Below the pieces are notes generated by a model. It ran no database searches. It was given only the letters and a program-made list of their open reading frames with translations, and had not been told where the DNA came from. This document shows, one piece after another, positions 11,001-22,423 of a stretch of 64,000 nucleotides of DNA. Source of the DNA: Ephemerocybe angulata (lineage: Eukaryota > Basidiomycota > Agaricomycetes > Agaricales > Psathyrellaceae); contig JAACJK010000163.1 of the NCBI GenBank assembly GCA_013368325.1, forward strand, positions 2,356,001 to 2,420,000, written 5' to 3'. The position numbers and the translations under genes were made by a program. The number at the start of each line of letters is the position of its first letter. The first letter of the stretch is position 1.

Positions 11001-12025
11001 GCCCCGCGTGGGGGTGGTGGCGGAGAATGGGTGTTTTATTAGGACGAGGGAGAGGGTGGGCCCGAGGGGGGAGAGGGAGGAGGGGGGGTGGGTTAGTATG
11101 GTGGGCGGGGTGGGGGTTGGGTGGAAGGGAGCGTGTTTGGAGATTTTGCATTATGTGCGTGTTTTCTCTCTTTCTCTCTCTTCTTTTTCGTCCTTTCTTC
11201 CTTTGTTTGTTTGTTTTTGGGGTGTTGGTGACTGATGGGTGTTTGTAGTTCACGGAACGCACCCCAGGCTCGTTCATCGAAGAACGCGAAGCCTCCCTCG
11301 TCTGGCGTTTCTGGTCCGGCGACGACTCCACCGCCCCCACACCCTCCACCTCCCCCCCTCTCTCCCAATCCAAATCCAACATCACCTCCCCCTCCGCCTC
11401 CTCCACCACCCCCTCCGCCCCCTCCGCCGCCGCCGCCGCCGACCGCCAATGGGCGCGTCGCCAAGCCGCCGAAGCGCAGAACCACATCTTCGACAGCCTG
11501 GGAGAGAGATTTGGGTTAAGGATTATCCCGGGCAAGAACAGCTTTTTGGTGTTGCCGAATAATGTGTCGAGGTCGACGGCGGTGGCGGCGCTTATGCACC
11601 CTGGCGGGCCGGCGAGGAGTCCGTTTGCGGGGAGGGCGGTGTGGATGGGGAGTGAGGTTGGCGAGGTGTTTGCAAGGGGGGGTGGGGGTTATGCAGGTGG
11701 TTATAGTGGTGGAGGAGGAAGCGCGGGAGGGAGCTTTGGAGGGGTGGGCGGGGCGTATGCAGGGGGCATTGGTGGAGGGGGTGGGGTTTATGGAGGGGGT
11801 ATTGGGATTGGTGGGGGCTATGGGGGGAGCACGGGGGAGGGCGGGGCGGAGGAGGCGGAGTTTATGTTGGCGATTAGTAGTGATGAGAGGCTTTTGAGGC
11901 GGTTGAATGAGGATGATGGGGCGGAGACTGTTAGTACTAGTGGGAAGGGGACGGATGCGAGGTGGAGGATGGGGTATGAGGATGTGAGGGGGGTGTTGGG
12001 GGCGTTGGTTGCTGCGGGGGCGTAG
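8095..12025 (+). CDS. Tps3/Tsl1-like trehalose synthase complex subunit
   Basis: Proposed exons are 8095-8277, 8342-8653, 8712-9254, 9307-9866, 9925-10366, 10447-11154 and 11249-12025, giving about 1174 aa; the same frame is open back to an ATG at 7837. After a disordered Ser-rich N-terminus comes a GT20 trehalose-6-phosphate synthase domain (CNGGLRNAV, FINDYHLMLVPHML, GADFVGFQTANYARHF, SLREGMALRTHEFIECQEG). A HAD phosphatase-like domain follows (IIVDFEGTLW, WVLSGL, VAENGCF, VSTSGKGTDARW). The expected DxDxT nucleophile motif reads DFEGT, so phosphatase activity is doubtful. Together with the length this fits the regulatory Tps3/Tsl1 type rather than Tps1 or Tps2. The complex makes trehalose from UDP-glucose and glucose-6-phosphate in the cytosol. 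Exon 7 carries a large glycine-rich insertion. Confidence 0.92.
11677..11856 (+). repeat. Glycine-rich insertion in HAD domain
   Basis: About 60 codons of GGx repeats (GGGGYAGGYSGGGG, later GGIGIGGGYGGS) lie between the conserved AGRAVWMGSE segment and the EAEFMLAISSDERLL segment. The DNA is a G-rich purine-biased run on the plus strand. It behaves like an in-frame expansion inside an otherwise conserved domain. Confidence 0.85.
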
Positions 12026-12490
12026 AGTGGAAGAGGAGGAAGGGGGAGGTGGTGTTGGAAACGTGAAGTGGAATGGACTTTGGAGGCGTTGCGATGTGGT
12101 GATAGGTGGAGATTGTTTGTGAATGGGTGGCGGTGGTTGCGAAGGTGGGGATGAGGTATGTGAGGGCTGGTGGTGATCGGTTTGCTACTGGATGAAGCGA
12201 AGAAAAGGAAGGTGGAAAATGGTCGTTGCCAAAGAAGTTGCGTTGCGTCCATCTTTTTTCTTATTTGTATTCTATTTCTCGTGCTATCTTTTCTCGAATC
12301 TGTCTTACGGCTGGAAAAACGCTTGTGTATTGACCTCCACTCTTTTACTTGACTAACTTGTTGTTACTTGCCTACTGAATGTTGTTCGTGCTGTATGTGT
12401 TGTCTGATATGTCTATGTAGATGTGAATGTATGAATTGTGCTATGTAGGGGGTGGGGATAGGGATGGGTTAGAGGGGGCACTATGCTCCA
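12026..12490. other. Convergent 3' region
   Basis: Presumed 3' UTRs of two convergent genes, the trehalose subunit (+) and kinase copy 2 (-). Nothing further was recognised. Confidence 0.4.
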
Positions 12491-13871
12491 CTAGAGCTGA
12501 TAAGTCTTGTCCTTCGACGCCTCTTGGCGTTTAGACTCGGACTCGGGCTTGAACGTTGGAATCGCTGGTGTTCGGGCCACTGTGAACCTCAGTTTCCTCC
12601 ACCAGTGCGGGATTATGGTGGCTGTCTGATCGTACCAAGCCAGGTCGTCCCAATCGAGGCGGAACTTTGACCGCAACTTCCACTCCTTGAGTCCACGAGT
12701 GAGTTCTGAGAATCGTGTGAGTATCGCATCCATGGTGGGTCGATCCTCTGGTTTCTCCTTCGTCATGTCATCGAGCAGTGGCATGAGCCATTGGAAACCC
12801 AGATCTGCTCCGACGCGCTGGTAGGGATTTGAGTCTGTGCTGAGAGTAAAAAATGTAGAGAGGCGACTCACCCCGAGAACCCTGTTTTTGATCATGTTTC
12901 CTAAGCAGTAGACATCGACCGGGAAAGGGTTGTGAGCCTTTTCCAGGTTTTGAAACTCAGGGACGGTAATGTCCGTTCCATACATAGGCGTAATTTCGTA
13001 AGGGGGATTCTTCGACCCGTCATAGCGACGCGAGAGCCCAAAGTCGATGATGTAGTATCTCGGGCGACCTTCTGTACGTGTTTTTGTCGGGGTGACAGTC
13101 TTTTTGAAGTCCAAGCTAGCGTAGGGTCGAAAGAGATGGAAGTGTTTCTTGGATAAGGCACTAGCATCCATAAGGATATTTTGACTTTTGATATCTCTAT
13201 TGGAATGTCAGATCTGCATAAGTTTCATTGTCCTACAGAGAACGGACCTGTGGGCGATGAGATTATCGTGCATGAACTTGAAACCCTGGTAGAAACAATG
13301 CAATGCACCAATGAGGTTGAAATGTCTGCGATATACTAAAGGGGCCGCACCTCCAATATTTGACCGATGAAGTCGACGACTTCTCCGACAATATCGAAAT
13401 CGGGGAAGTCCCAGTCGCGGTTCTGCGGAGTCACAAGGAGCGAAAGATGAGGACTATCTGGAGGGTCCAATACCTCGATAATTGGAATCGTGTGATTCTT
13501 GGACTCGGGTATCTCCGTCAAGAACGAATGAACCTCCAGCTCGCTCTGGTGATCCCTATCCACCTTCTTCAGTACGACCTGGGAATTGTCCTCCAAGCGT
13601 ATAGCATCGCAAACGACACCTCTCTGGGTGCATGGTCAGCTTGTGCCATTGACAGAAATGGGTGAGCATTGACCATGTTCACCGACGAGTCTTCGCACTG
13701 CGAGAAATCGAGCTTGGGGTTCGTCTTCCAACCAGGTACCCAATCTGGCTTGAACCGTGGGCGTAGCCGATAACCCGACTCGAGCAACCAGTCGTAATGA
13801 TCCCTCCAGAAGATTTCAGGAGGCTGTCGTTTCTCAAAGAAAAGCTCATCGTCGTCTGAGGAGATGGACAT
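12491..13871 (-). CDS. Protein kinase-like protein, copy 2
   Basis: Proposed exons are 13871-13674, 13623-13351, 13285-13248, 13196-12872 and 12817-12491, giving 386 aa. Exons 1, 3 and 4 have exactly the same lengths (198, 38 and 325 nt) as in the copy at 2358-3888, and intron phases match. The catalytic loop reads HRDIKSQN in place of HRDIKTDN; the YIIDFGLS metal motif is kept. The lysine strand is VVLKKV. The C-terminus stops shortly after IPTFKPE, without the long tail of copy 1. The first donor (gtcaat) is weak but is supported by the paralog. The pair probably arose by an inverted duplication, or two copies were placed head to head around the trehalose gene. Substrate unknown. Confidence 0.85.
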
Positions 13872-13949
13872 GAAGGAGGAAACGAGGCGCAAGTTCGAAC
13901 AATCGGATCTGTTTATCCTTGTATGTCTGTGTGGGCCCGAATCGAACAC

Positions 13950-14525
13950 GCACCCGTTGCTATTGATGCTTGCCCAGAAATATAAGTTATTAACTGTTAA
14001 TATAATATAAGGGACCGTGCTGCAGTACGGTGATGTGTCGGCTCCCTTCTGCTGTCAACAAACCGGTGCAGGCAACTGGTGAGCCAGTGCTGCCACAGCA
14101 CCGCAGAGTTATCTAGAAACTTGGAGCGTATGCATGCCTACTTGGGGGGTTTGTGGAAGACAGAACGGCTAGTATGTATAACGTTGACCTTCAAAAAGGC
14201 AGAGTTTAGTCAGTAGTATGCCTGGAGAATGGCTCGCGAGGACTATACGCTGTTCCCAGAATGTCATCGCGCCGCATCTGGGGTCAACTTGGGGCTTGGT
14301 GGGTCCCGACTGGCAGGCGGATTGAGTCGACTGAAGTCAAAAGCGTTTGGCGCCTCTTGAGCAGGGGTGGGCGCTTATCTGACATAATCAACTAATGACA
14401 GGAACACGTGTTGTGACGCGACTTGCAATGACAGTGACACGACCCTCGCCGCAGGTCACCGCTTCTCTTGCCCTATACCTTTCCTTCCCACCACAACCCC
14501 TGCACGCCACGTTTAACCCCCAACC
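13950..14525. other. Intergenic
   Basis: About 0.58 kb between divergent genes with an AT-rich patch (ttaatataatataag near 13995). No gene was seen. Confidence 0.4.
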
Positions 14526-16250
14526 ATGTCCACGGAATCACCGGAACCAAGGCTGCCATACGACGTACTCATTGAGGTCCTGAATCGACTTCAGGACGAC
14601 GATGACGTGCTTTCCATGTTGATGGTGAGTCGTGCTTTCGAAACCACACCTCCATACTAACTCCACCCCAGACCTGCAGCACCATCTACAAGTCCACTTT
14701 ACGGAATAAGCGTGTCCTGGCTCGGAAGTTGCATCTGGTGTGCGAGCGGTATGGGATGTTCAAGTCGTCCTTCCCTTGGGAACGCATGTCGCTCCGCGAA
14801 TTGGACCATGCTATTACGGCGCCCCAGCAGTTTCTCCAGATCTTCGAGAGTGGAAGTGGAAGTGACACCATCGAAGCGGCCCCAATAGCTCGGAGTCAGG
14901 TCGTCCCTTTTGAACGAAACGAAGCGTTTGACCACTTGAATCCGGAGATGGGGGCGACCAACGTTATCCTTGTACCCGGGGGCAGGTTTCTTTTCGTAGC
15001 GGAGGGGCCCAAAATTACCTTGTGGGACCTGGGTTACAGCGCAAACCACGACGTCCAAAGATCTCCAATAGCGATCGATGAAAACTTGGGGGGTATGTAT
15101 GCGATCTCGCCAACTTTATCTGGAGAAGGGGTTTTGCTGGCAGTCGGTAGTTTTAATCCTGATCCTGATTTGTAAGTCCCTCCTCACTGAGCTCGCCGTT
15201 CTTACCCTGACTAGTCTGTGATGGATAGCCTAGGCACTGGACCTCACGCCAGATCACTCTTCAGTCTCCACATCATTGGGATAGATCCAACGCAGGGCCC
15301 GGATTGTGAGTTCGAGCTGAAGGCCACACTTACTACTACGGCTCCTCTCCGAGATGTGGACGATATGGATGAGGAAGTGGCTTGCCTTACGCATGACAGG
15401 GCGGTCCTATGGTCTAAGCCCTATCTAGCTGTCTGGAATTGGGTTGAAGACACCGGGTGTTGCTGGATGATTCAATCCTCACAGCTTTCTCAGGTAAGCA
15501 ACTGCTTCCTATAGTGAACGTTGAACTCAACACGTATCAATACAGGTATGGCTATACGGAGACGAGGTTGTTGGGAAATCCATCTCTGACGACAGCGTTT
15601 GTCTTCTTGCCTGGCATATTCCACCCCTCAAGCCGTTTCGCAAAGGTCCGGCGGGTGGTCGCACACTCCGCCGTTTAGACTTCCTCCACCAACACTCGAT
15701 CATCCCACTCTGGTTCCATATAGTTGGGCCCGACTGGGGCCCTCTCTCTCTGTCGGATCGTACTTGGCAGCCACAAACCTCATTGGGTTTGAACATCTGC
15801 CAAGCGACCATGGTACTATACGCCACCACGTACCAGTCTGACCTCGACATCTACCGGATTGGAATGAGGAAAACGGAGTCCGAGTTAGAAGCCGAGGCGA
15901 ATTCGGGGAAATCCTGTCGCATCCCTTTTCTATACAACTCAGATACCGCTGTGCAGAGGGCAACATCCCCACTCCTACAGTGCGACGGTCGTATGATGTT
16001 TTGCACATCCTCCTCTAGTGATGGTTTGGTCGCAACCCTCCTCCCACGCCATATTTTAAATGAAAAGGGAAGAACGAACCCCGCAGTGCGCCCAATCCTC
16101 AGGACATTGACTGCTCCCGGTACCCTATGCAAGGCTTATCTGGTCAAGATTCAAGCAGCGGGCTTCTGTCCTCTATCTGGTCGACTCGCCTATGTCACGT
16201 CAAACAAAGAGGTGCACGTAGTTGACTATCTCACTGTATCAGAATCGTAA
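14526..16250 (+). CDS. F-box-like protein
   Basis: Proposed exons are 14526-14624, 14672-15171, 15229-15493 and 15546-16250, giving 522 aa. The N-terminus (RLPYDVLIEVLNRLQDDDDV, then LMTCSTIYKS after the first intron) is the typical short F-box helix pair of basidiomycete F-box proteins. Such proteins bind Skp1 and recruit targets to SCF ubiquitin ligases. The rest has scattered WD/beta-propeller-like strands (FLFVAEGPKITLWDLG, LAVWNWVEDTGCCW) but no clear repeat family. For intron 3 the first available acceptor gives a stop at once; the acceptor at 15228 keeps the frame. Substrate unknown. Confidence 0.75.
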
Positions 16251-16932
16251 TTTAATGGTATTGAGTAATATGTATCCCTCGAGCTGTATACGATTTGAAC
16301 TTCAGCGCTCAGCGGTCATCGTCCAGCTAGCGCCAGACTCCACATACCCAGAGATTCCTCCCTCACAACTGGTGTCTTCCTTGTGCCCTGAGCTTGCCGC
16401 ACCTCGAAGTCGTGGCTATTGTGAAAGAGACAATTACGGTGTCACGGTTGGCAACTACTGACGAATTCGAACTGCTACTTCGACCAAGCTTAGTGAGTTT
16501 CCATGACAAGTCAATCGGGTCACTAGGAGGATAGTTGTGCTTCCATGGCGAGGGTAGAAGTCGTACCTGAGTCTTCAATTACAGTGACATTTTGGTGGCA
16601 TTCAAACATTTGGTGTTGTCCACCGTGTCGCAACCTATTTTATTGCTACTCGTGGGTTGCTTAGTTCTGTTTACAGCACGGTACACAACAATAATCCCTC
16701 AGGTATCGCATTACAGCTTCTTATGTTCCAGAAGAACTGCTTCGTTTGTAGGTACCATTCGACAGTGGCACGGGCGCTTAAATACCCTATTGTTAAGTGT
16801 AGCCGTCAGCTGTGGCTTAAATGCTCAGTCACGGACAGAAGCATTTCCCCTTAAAATCTACCTTTTCTCTCTGCTTTGTCTCCACGCCTTTTTACAGAAA
16901 TCATCCTCAACACCATCCAGACTCGCTTCGAA
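16251..16932. other. Intergenic, possible gene remnant
   Basis: The stretch from about 16250 to 16590 contains short open pieces such as VLSNMYPSSCIRFELQ. They could be a decayed 3' extension of the upstream gene, but no exon chain could be supported. Confidence 0.3.
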
Positions 16933-17967
16933 ATGTCATCTCGCGAGCTCGAAACACCTCAGGATACAGTTCGTCCCCAGAATCCCGTGGGCCTACACTT
17001 CTCCAAGCAAGAGAAGCGCCCTCGGCCCATTCGCAAGGAGGAAATGGACGAGAGGACGCGACGCCAGATCACAGAACTTATATGTAAGGAGATCAACAGG
17101 AATAGGGCCAAAGCCGCGAAGCGCCTCCGTGCCCAAGTCGACAAAGCAAAACAGGACGATCCTCTCTTACACAGATGGCTCTCTACAGTTCCCCCTAACG
17201 CCCGCGAAGGTCTGGAGTGCGTGGCACCGGAACACACTCAGTGCAGGACCTCCTTGACGAGGGTTGCGCAGGACATGGCAGAAGCCGGCACGCACTACGG
17301 GTACTATGGGGCACCCGCTGTACCTTATGGCTCTATTCGGAAGTCCTACCCCTACGTTTGTGAGGTCGATGACCGCCTCAGGGAGAGATACACCAATGAT
17401 AAGAGGAAGGGTGACGAGTCTGATCACTGCGTTGGGGTGTGGATGGTTGACGCCCACCCGACGACATACATCTCAGACGGGGAGGTTACGACCGAGGATG
17501 CAACCGGTGACGCCAGATTTCAGAGTGTGTACATATGCTAGACTTGTTGAGCCAGACCCGCTAACACCTTCATAGCTTCCCAGTCGAAGATACGCCCTCC
17601 TCTGATAGATCCCGACCGCAAGAAACAGTTTGGCCCTTGGATTGTGAACCCATACGACCGTCACGATGATGAACTCCGGAACACAATGGACTATGTCAGA
17701 CCACAGGATTCTGGGCCCAGAGGAACCTTCGGACAATACTGCGCTGAGAATGACAGATTATGTGGCGCTACAGAGTGGTACCGGCAGATGAGCAGGGTGG
17801 AGAAGCTGGAATTCATTGAGAGCGATATGAGGATGCGGAATGACGTCCGCCTGTGGAACGGGTCGGACAGGGAGCCGAGGAGACGCAGCTCGCTGAGCGA
17901 GTCGATATTTGCGCTGCTCTCGGATGGGACAGTGACTGAGTCTGGAGTGGACTCGGATTTGGATTGA
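16933..17967 (+). CDS. Unknown protein, two exons
   Basis: Proposed exons are 16933-17524 and 17576-17967, giving 328 aa. The start is the first ATG in frame (MSSRELETPQ). The N-terminal third is strongly basic and helical (RKEEMDERTRRQITELICK and following), resembling a coiled or nucleic-acid-binding segment. The middle has conserved-looking Trp/Tyr patches (GTHYGYYGAPAVPYGS, CVGVWMVDAHPTTY). The C-terminal exon ends in an acidic tail (VTESGVDSDLD). No domain family was recognised. The donor aga|gtgtgt was chosen because it alone keeps the second exon open. The structure looks intact and expressed, with no function to offer. Confidence 0.6.
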
Positions 17968-18304
17968 TTTTAATATCTTATGCTATCTTGCCGGTATGGA
18001 CACTCGTTATACAGCCTTGGACATCTACATAGAGCGCAAAGTGCTGTCTCCTGTGTCACTCTAATTCATCCAATTTCACGCAGTAATTGTGTGGACTAGA
18101 TATATTTAGTCCAGAATTCGGCGAGGTCATCCGGGACCTCGAGGAATATTTCCCCAATGAAACGCATACACAGTACAACACTAAAAGTACACGGCAGATC
18201 TAGATGTCCAAGTGTCCACGCCCCACACATAATGCATGTAAAGCATAAAAAGCATAACGATGAAAAGCAAATGGAATAGAAAAAAACCCACGCAGTGGTA
18301 ACAA
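17968..18304. other. Convergent 3' region
   Basis: Spacer of 337 nt between convergent genes. AT-rich, with no gene seen. Confidence 0.4.
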
Positions 18305-19387
18305 TCAACTATAACTCGCCCTCCCGGAACCCTGTCTCGACTTCCGCCTACACAGCTCCTTCACCATCTCACTCCGACTTCTGCTATGCGGGTGCCTCGG
18401 GTGCCGCGCCCCAACGCCCTCCATCGGGCCCTGACCGGTACCCGGCGCCCCTGTAACGCTGGTCTGAGATTTACGTCGACTATGGGTCTCCACGTCCAGC
18501 TCCCTGACGTACCCTGAGATCGCGTACCCCGTGAAGACCCGGAGTCTCGTCGTTGTGGCAGCCTCATCGCCGGAGTCGCGTCGCTGTATGAGCCTCGGGA
18601 CGGAGGTATAGTCTGAGTGGGACTCGAGCACTGGGATCGCCTCGATGAAGGGCACTGTGAGGACCTGAGGCGTAGCGATGGGCCCCCACACATCAGTGTC
18701 GGCATATGTGTCGACTCTGCGTCGCTTCTTCGAACCGGTTTCGCTGCCTGGTCCTTCCCGTGGCACCTTCGATGAGATGCGGCTAATGGATATGGGAGCT
18801 GATATCCGCGGGGCAAACGTCGATGGGAGGTTGATGCTCTTCGAAGTGGGAGGCGGGACTTCGGTTTCGTTGAGGAGATCGCGGAGAAGACGATGTGTGT
18901 TAGGTCCTTTTTCTTGGATGGGTGGTACGGTCTGCTGCGAAGGTACTTCGCTATGCTTCCGTTTTGGAGCATCGCGTCTGGGGAGGTCAGGGGAGGCGAG
19001 GGGGGTCGGGAGAACGCTGGAGCATGGGGAATAGGAGGACGTGACCAGTGGGGGTGGGCTCGTCGAATATCGGTGGAAGAAGGTGCGACTGGGTCCTGGG
19101 ATGGCGGGGCCCGTTAGGGGATTTGGATATCGTGATTTGGGGGGAGGAGAAGGTGGGTGGTAAGGAAGTTTTGAATGTGAAGATTCCCGGGAGTGGCTGG
19201 TAGAGCCTGTAGGTCTATGGTAAGCGATACGAATCGTCGTCGAAGATTGGGAATGTAGGTACGTACCGATTTTAGTCCGGTTGGGGATCGGTTTCGCTGA
19301 TGGCGACCAGTCGAATACAGGTCGAAGCGGACCAGACTGCACACTATCGACGTCCATAGGAGATTCAGAGCGACGCGTACTGCTCAT
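18305..19387 (-). CDS. Disordered Ser/Pro-rich unknown protein
   Basis: One continuous frame of 360 aa from the ATG at 19387 (MSSTRRSESPMDVD). It is rich in Ser, Pro and Arg with a basic cluster GSKKRRRVD that looks like a nuclear localisation signal. More ordered segments are THRLLRDLLNETEVPPP and a C-terminal part with ELDVETHSRRKSQ. A 48-nt intron with donor gtacct and acceptor ccatag (within about 19218-19266) would also keep the frame and remove 16 aa, so the exact structure is uncertain. No known family was recognised. Confidence 0.6.
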   Translation of the reverse strand: MSSTRRSESPMDVDSVQSGPLRPVFDWSPSAKPIPNRTKIGTYLHSQSSTTIRIAYHRPTGSTSHSRESSHSKLPYHPPSPPPKSRYPNPLTGPAIPGPSRTFFHRYSTSPPPLVTSSYSPCSSVLPTPLASPDLPRRDAPKRKHSEVPSQQTVPPIQEKGPNTHRLLRDLLNETEVPPPTSKSINLPSTFAPRISAPISISRISSKVPREGPGSETGSKKRRRVDTYADTDVWGPIATPQVLTVPFIEAIPVLESHSDYTSVPRLIQRRDSGDEAATTTRLRVFTGYAISGYVRELDVETHSRRKSQTSVTGAPGTGQGPMEGVGARHPRHPHSRSRSEMVKELCRRKSRQGSGRASYS

Positions 19388-20640
19388 GTCTGACCAGCTG
19401 GAGGTTGGAAGGAATTGAAATGAAGCTTGAGAAACGAGGGAATACAAGAAAACGGAACGGCGCCAGCGTCGGTGCAGCAATCGATCGTCTTAGGGCACGA
19501 TGCTCGAAGTGGGAAAGAGAAGAGGAACAAGACGCCGCAGCGCACCACTCGAGCGGCTTCTTATGTGCAATTCCGACTGCACAACAAGTACCATGACCCG
19601 TCGAGTGGCGACGCGACGTCACGGAGCCTAAAAACTAAACAGCAACTGGGCTGAAAGACCTCCAGGCAGGCCCGGTTTGGGCCCGGTCGTACTAGCAACC
19701 TACTATGCATAGTGGATATGTTATGTGTAAGCGCTGTTAGGCAACGCTTTGTTACTGTAGTCTGTAGCTGTTGCCGATACTGATGGGCAATGATTGTCGC
19801 TCCGGTGACTGCGAAAGACCTGCAGTGGTGCTATAATGAGTTGCGACAGGCTACCATCAGTCCCTGGGCAACCGAGGTACAAAATGTACACAGTGGTCAG
19901 TGGATACGCGGACGGGGGTCGGTGGGAGTCGGGGACTTCAGGTGGGCGTCTTGGCGACGCGGCCTGATGAAGGAACATCGTCTGATGACAACGACCGACT
20001 TCGAAGTCGTTTGTCGGTGTAGTACAAGGTTAGTAGCATCGATACAGAATAACAACAATTGGAAGGACGCGTGCTTGATATGCGCCTGGGGCTATGCCAC
20101 CTAGCCACCCAGCGGACGCGAATTTGGGGCTGCGGGAGGCTGCGGGAGGCTGGGGTGGCTGTTGCGAAGGTGAAGCGGGGATAAAGGCCTTGGTTTATTT
20201 ACTAAGCCCTGTATATCAAGATGCATGGCAACGTGCTTTTTCTCAACCCACTTGCCTATGTATTTATGCTCCTGAAAATAACACACCCAAGAGCGATCTT
20301 TCTGTTCTGATGAGTTGAGAGGTCGTGGTGGAAGCTGAGAAGGATAATGACGGCGTCGCTTCCGTCGGCCGGCTTGCGCCAAGTTCCCGACCAATTCTCA
20401 CGGATTTGATGCGGCTCAATTCAGAGGCAAGTCTCGAGGGCTACCCTAAACCTTGAAGATTTTGGTATGAACTTCCTCCTTGGTACAGTAGAACTTCGCC
20501 TCATTCTTGGTCCGAAGCTCTGGCTCCTCCGCAATATGATTTGGTTGGGAACTCAGATTCGCGCTTCTTCATTGAATCATCGAACCTTCTGCAACTTGTC
20601 TGCAACTATATTACAGGCCTGGACGGAACTACACTCTTCT
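19388..20640. other. Intergenic, no supported gene
   Basis: About 1.25 kb with only short chance frames on both strands. A short direct duplication (ggctgcgggag twice) lies near 20130. Confidence 0.4.
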
Positions 20641-20696
20641 ATCTATGGTAGAACAAAAACAGCTGCAGGCTGAGAAGGAGCCCAAAACAAGCATAC

Positions 20697-20875
20697 CTGA
20701 TCCGCCTACGGACCCAGTACGAATCCATATTCCAGGATGACGTCGAAGCAAGCTGAAACTGCGCCGACGAGTTAAATTTAGTGCGGACATCGAAAAGGTC
20801 TGAAAGCGCCGCATCGTCCAATCGATCGGTGCATGCGATACCAACAGGAACTTCCAATACTCGCAGATTAGTCTC
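20697..20875 (-). pseudogene. Possible orphan exon
   Basis: Bounded by an acceptor (ttatag) and a donor (gtatgc), this 179-nt minus-strand stretch reads ETNLRVLEVPVGIAC, then DDAALSDLFDVRTKF and SSWNMDSYWVRRRIR, with protein-like composition. No in-frame continuation was found on either side within about 150 nt. It may be an internal exon of a decayed gene. Family not recognised. Confidence 0.3.
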
Positions 20876-21059
20876 CTATAATAGTCTTGTCGTCTTCCGT
20901 GCTTCGAAGGGTCTTCATCGACCGGGTCTAAATTCCTGAACTTGGGCTTGACCAAGGGAGAAGCACCGGCGCCTATTTACTCTCCATCTCGAATCACAAC
21001 GTCATAGCTCTCTGAGAATGTAGATATTAGCGCACGGCTCGTCAGCCACAATAATCAGA

Positions 21060-21238
21060 CCAAGGAAATCCTCAACCCTGCCCATAGAACCGGACAGATG
21101 ATACTACAACGAGATCGAGCAGCGTAAAGCCCGGCGTCTCTTCGAGGCCCATCCATTTTCTATTGATGGTCAACCAAACTTCACCCGTATCTCCGTCTGC
21201 CCATGTATTGGCCCACCTGTTCATTCCCACGAAATGGC
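21060..21238 (-). pseudogene. DUF6593-like C-terminal fragment
   Basis: The minus strand reads TGEVWLTINRKWMGLEETPG and then FTLLDLVVVSSVRFYGQG before a stop. This matches the end of the copies at 21398 and 23098. The 5' two thirds are missing. The DNA just to the left (about 20960-21020) still resembles the 3' flank of the copy at 23098. It is a truncated duplicate. Confidence 0.6.
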
Positions 21239-21397
21239 CTACCCCTTCCCATTATCACTGCCACGGCCCCATTGGCACCCGCGTTAGTGCTCTATGTCTT
21301 GAATCACAATCATCCTAGAACTCTCTAGTATCTACGACATCTGCCTAGTATTGAATCTTTGCGCATATATCTTTAGCTACAACGACCTGGTAAACTC

Positions 21398-22049
21398 TCA
21401 ACCCTGCCCATAAGACTGCACAGCAAATACCACAACGAGGTCCAACAGTGTAAAGCCTGGCACCTTCTCCCAGCCTTTACGCTCTCTATCAATCTTCAGC
21501 TCCACCTCACCCGTACTCCCTTCAGCTCTGCAAGTGACGGCTCTCTTGTGCATTTGAGCATACCGCTTTGCTCCTCCAGTACGGCTGTCAATGCATCTGA
21601 TACATACTCCTGCAAGACGTGAGATCATCGGCACGAGGATGAAGCCACAAGTACCTCCTCCCACCAGGGAAACGAATCGTCTCAAAATCAGGTACGTCCG
21701 TCCCACTCCCATCATTCCGAATAAACTCCTCTACCTCGAACAGGAACTCGGAGGTCATCGTCTGGGCCTCCGGACCCAGGATGACACAGGAAACCTCGCG
21801 CTGCTCGCCGATGGTCCACTCTATCATAGCCACCAAATCTTCAGAATCGTCGTTGCCTCGGTAAATAAGGGTGGTGTTTCCCCCGTCCTTGGCAGGGGTG
21901 CAGATGCGTAGGGCTTGTGTATGGTTCTGGGTGTTGATCAGCCTGCTGTTCAGGATACTTTGGGAAGGGATGTTGGTCTCTGCGTCGTGTTCTTCGATTG
22001 TGCACGGGATGAACTGAAACGTGTCCCATTGTGCGTTTGTAGACCGCAT
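21398..22049 (-). pseudogene. DUF6593-like protein, interrupted copy
   Basis: From the ATG at 22049 the frame runs MRSTNAQWDTFQFIPC through TTLIYRGNDDSEDLVAMIEW to FPGGRRYLWLHPRADD. The layout (short beta-rich N-terminus, IEW strand, R-Y-W strand, final LLDLVVVF strand) fits the fungal DUF6593 fold, function unknown. The C-terminal part (STGEVELKIDRERKGWEKVPG, FTLLDLVVVFAVQSYGQG) lies in a different frame. A 55-nt intron (donor gtggga) could join them but would remove the RYLWLHPRADD core that the neighbouring copy keeps in similar form. A 1-nt frameshift is the simpler reading. A TATA box lies upstream. Confidence 0.55.
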
Positions 22050-22125
22050 GCTCGATAACTGGGTTGAAGGATTGGAGGGAGTCAAGGTTAGTATGGTGCG
22101 ACGAGATCCCGGAGGTATGTGCGGC

Positions 22126-22132
22126 TTATATA
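22126..22132 (-). promoter_or_regulatory. TATA box
   Basis: The minus strand reads ctatataagcc about 80 nt upstream of the ATG at 22049. The copy at 23098-23936 has atataagg at the corresponding place (about 24016-24024). Confidence 0.55.
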
Positions 22133-22423
22133 GCTATTACACCCTTGTCGAGGGCGGGTCCATGTTTAAACGCTTGCGTCCACATGGAGAGTAGGTGGCG
22201 CATTGAAATGCATGTTGTTGTCACCCGCATTTCTGTCTCCAAGGCACCGTTATGGGCATCCTACGTAGCCACAGTACAGCTTCGCTCTATTGTGTCAGGG
22301 CATTTTATTGCCTATTATGAACCTAATTATACTTGGACACACTCTCGAATAAGTGCAATTTACTTGTGCATAGGCGCCTAGCGTACCTACAATAGCGACT
22401 GCGTGTGGGGGCTGGGTTTAGGA

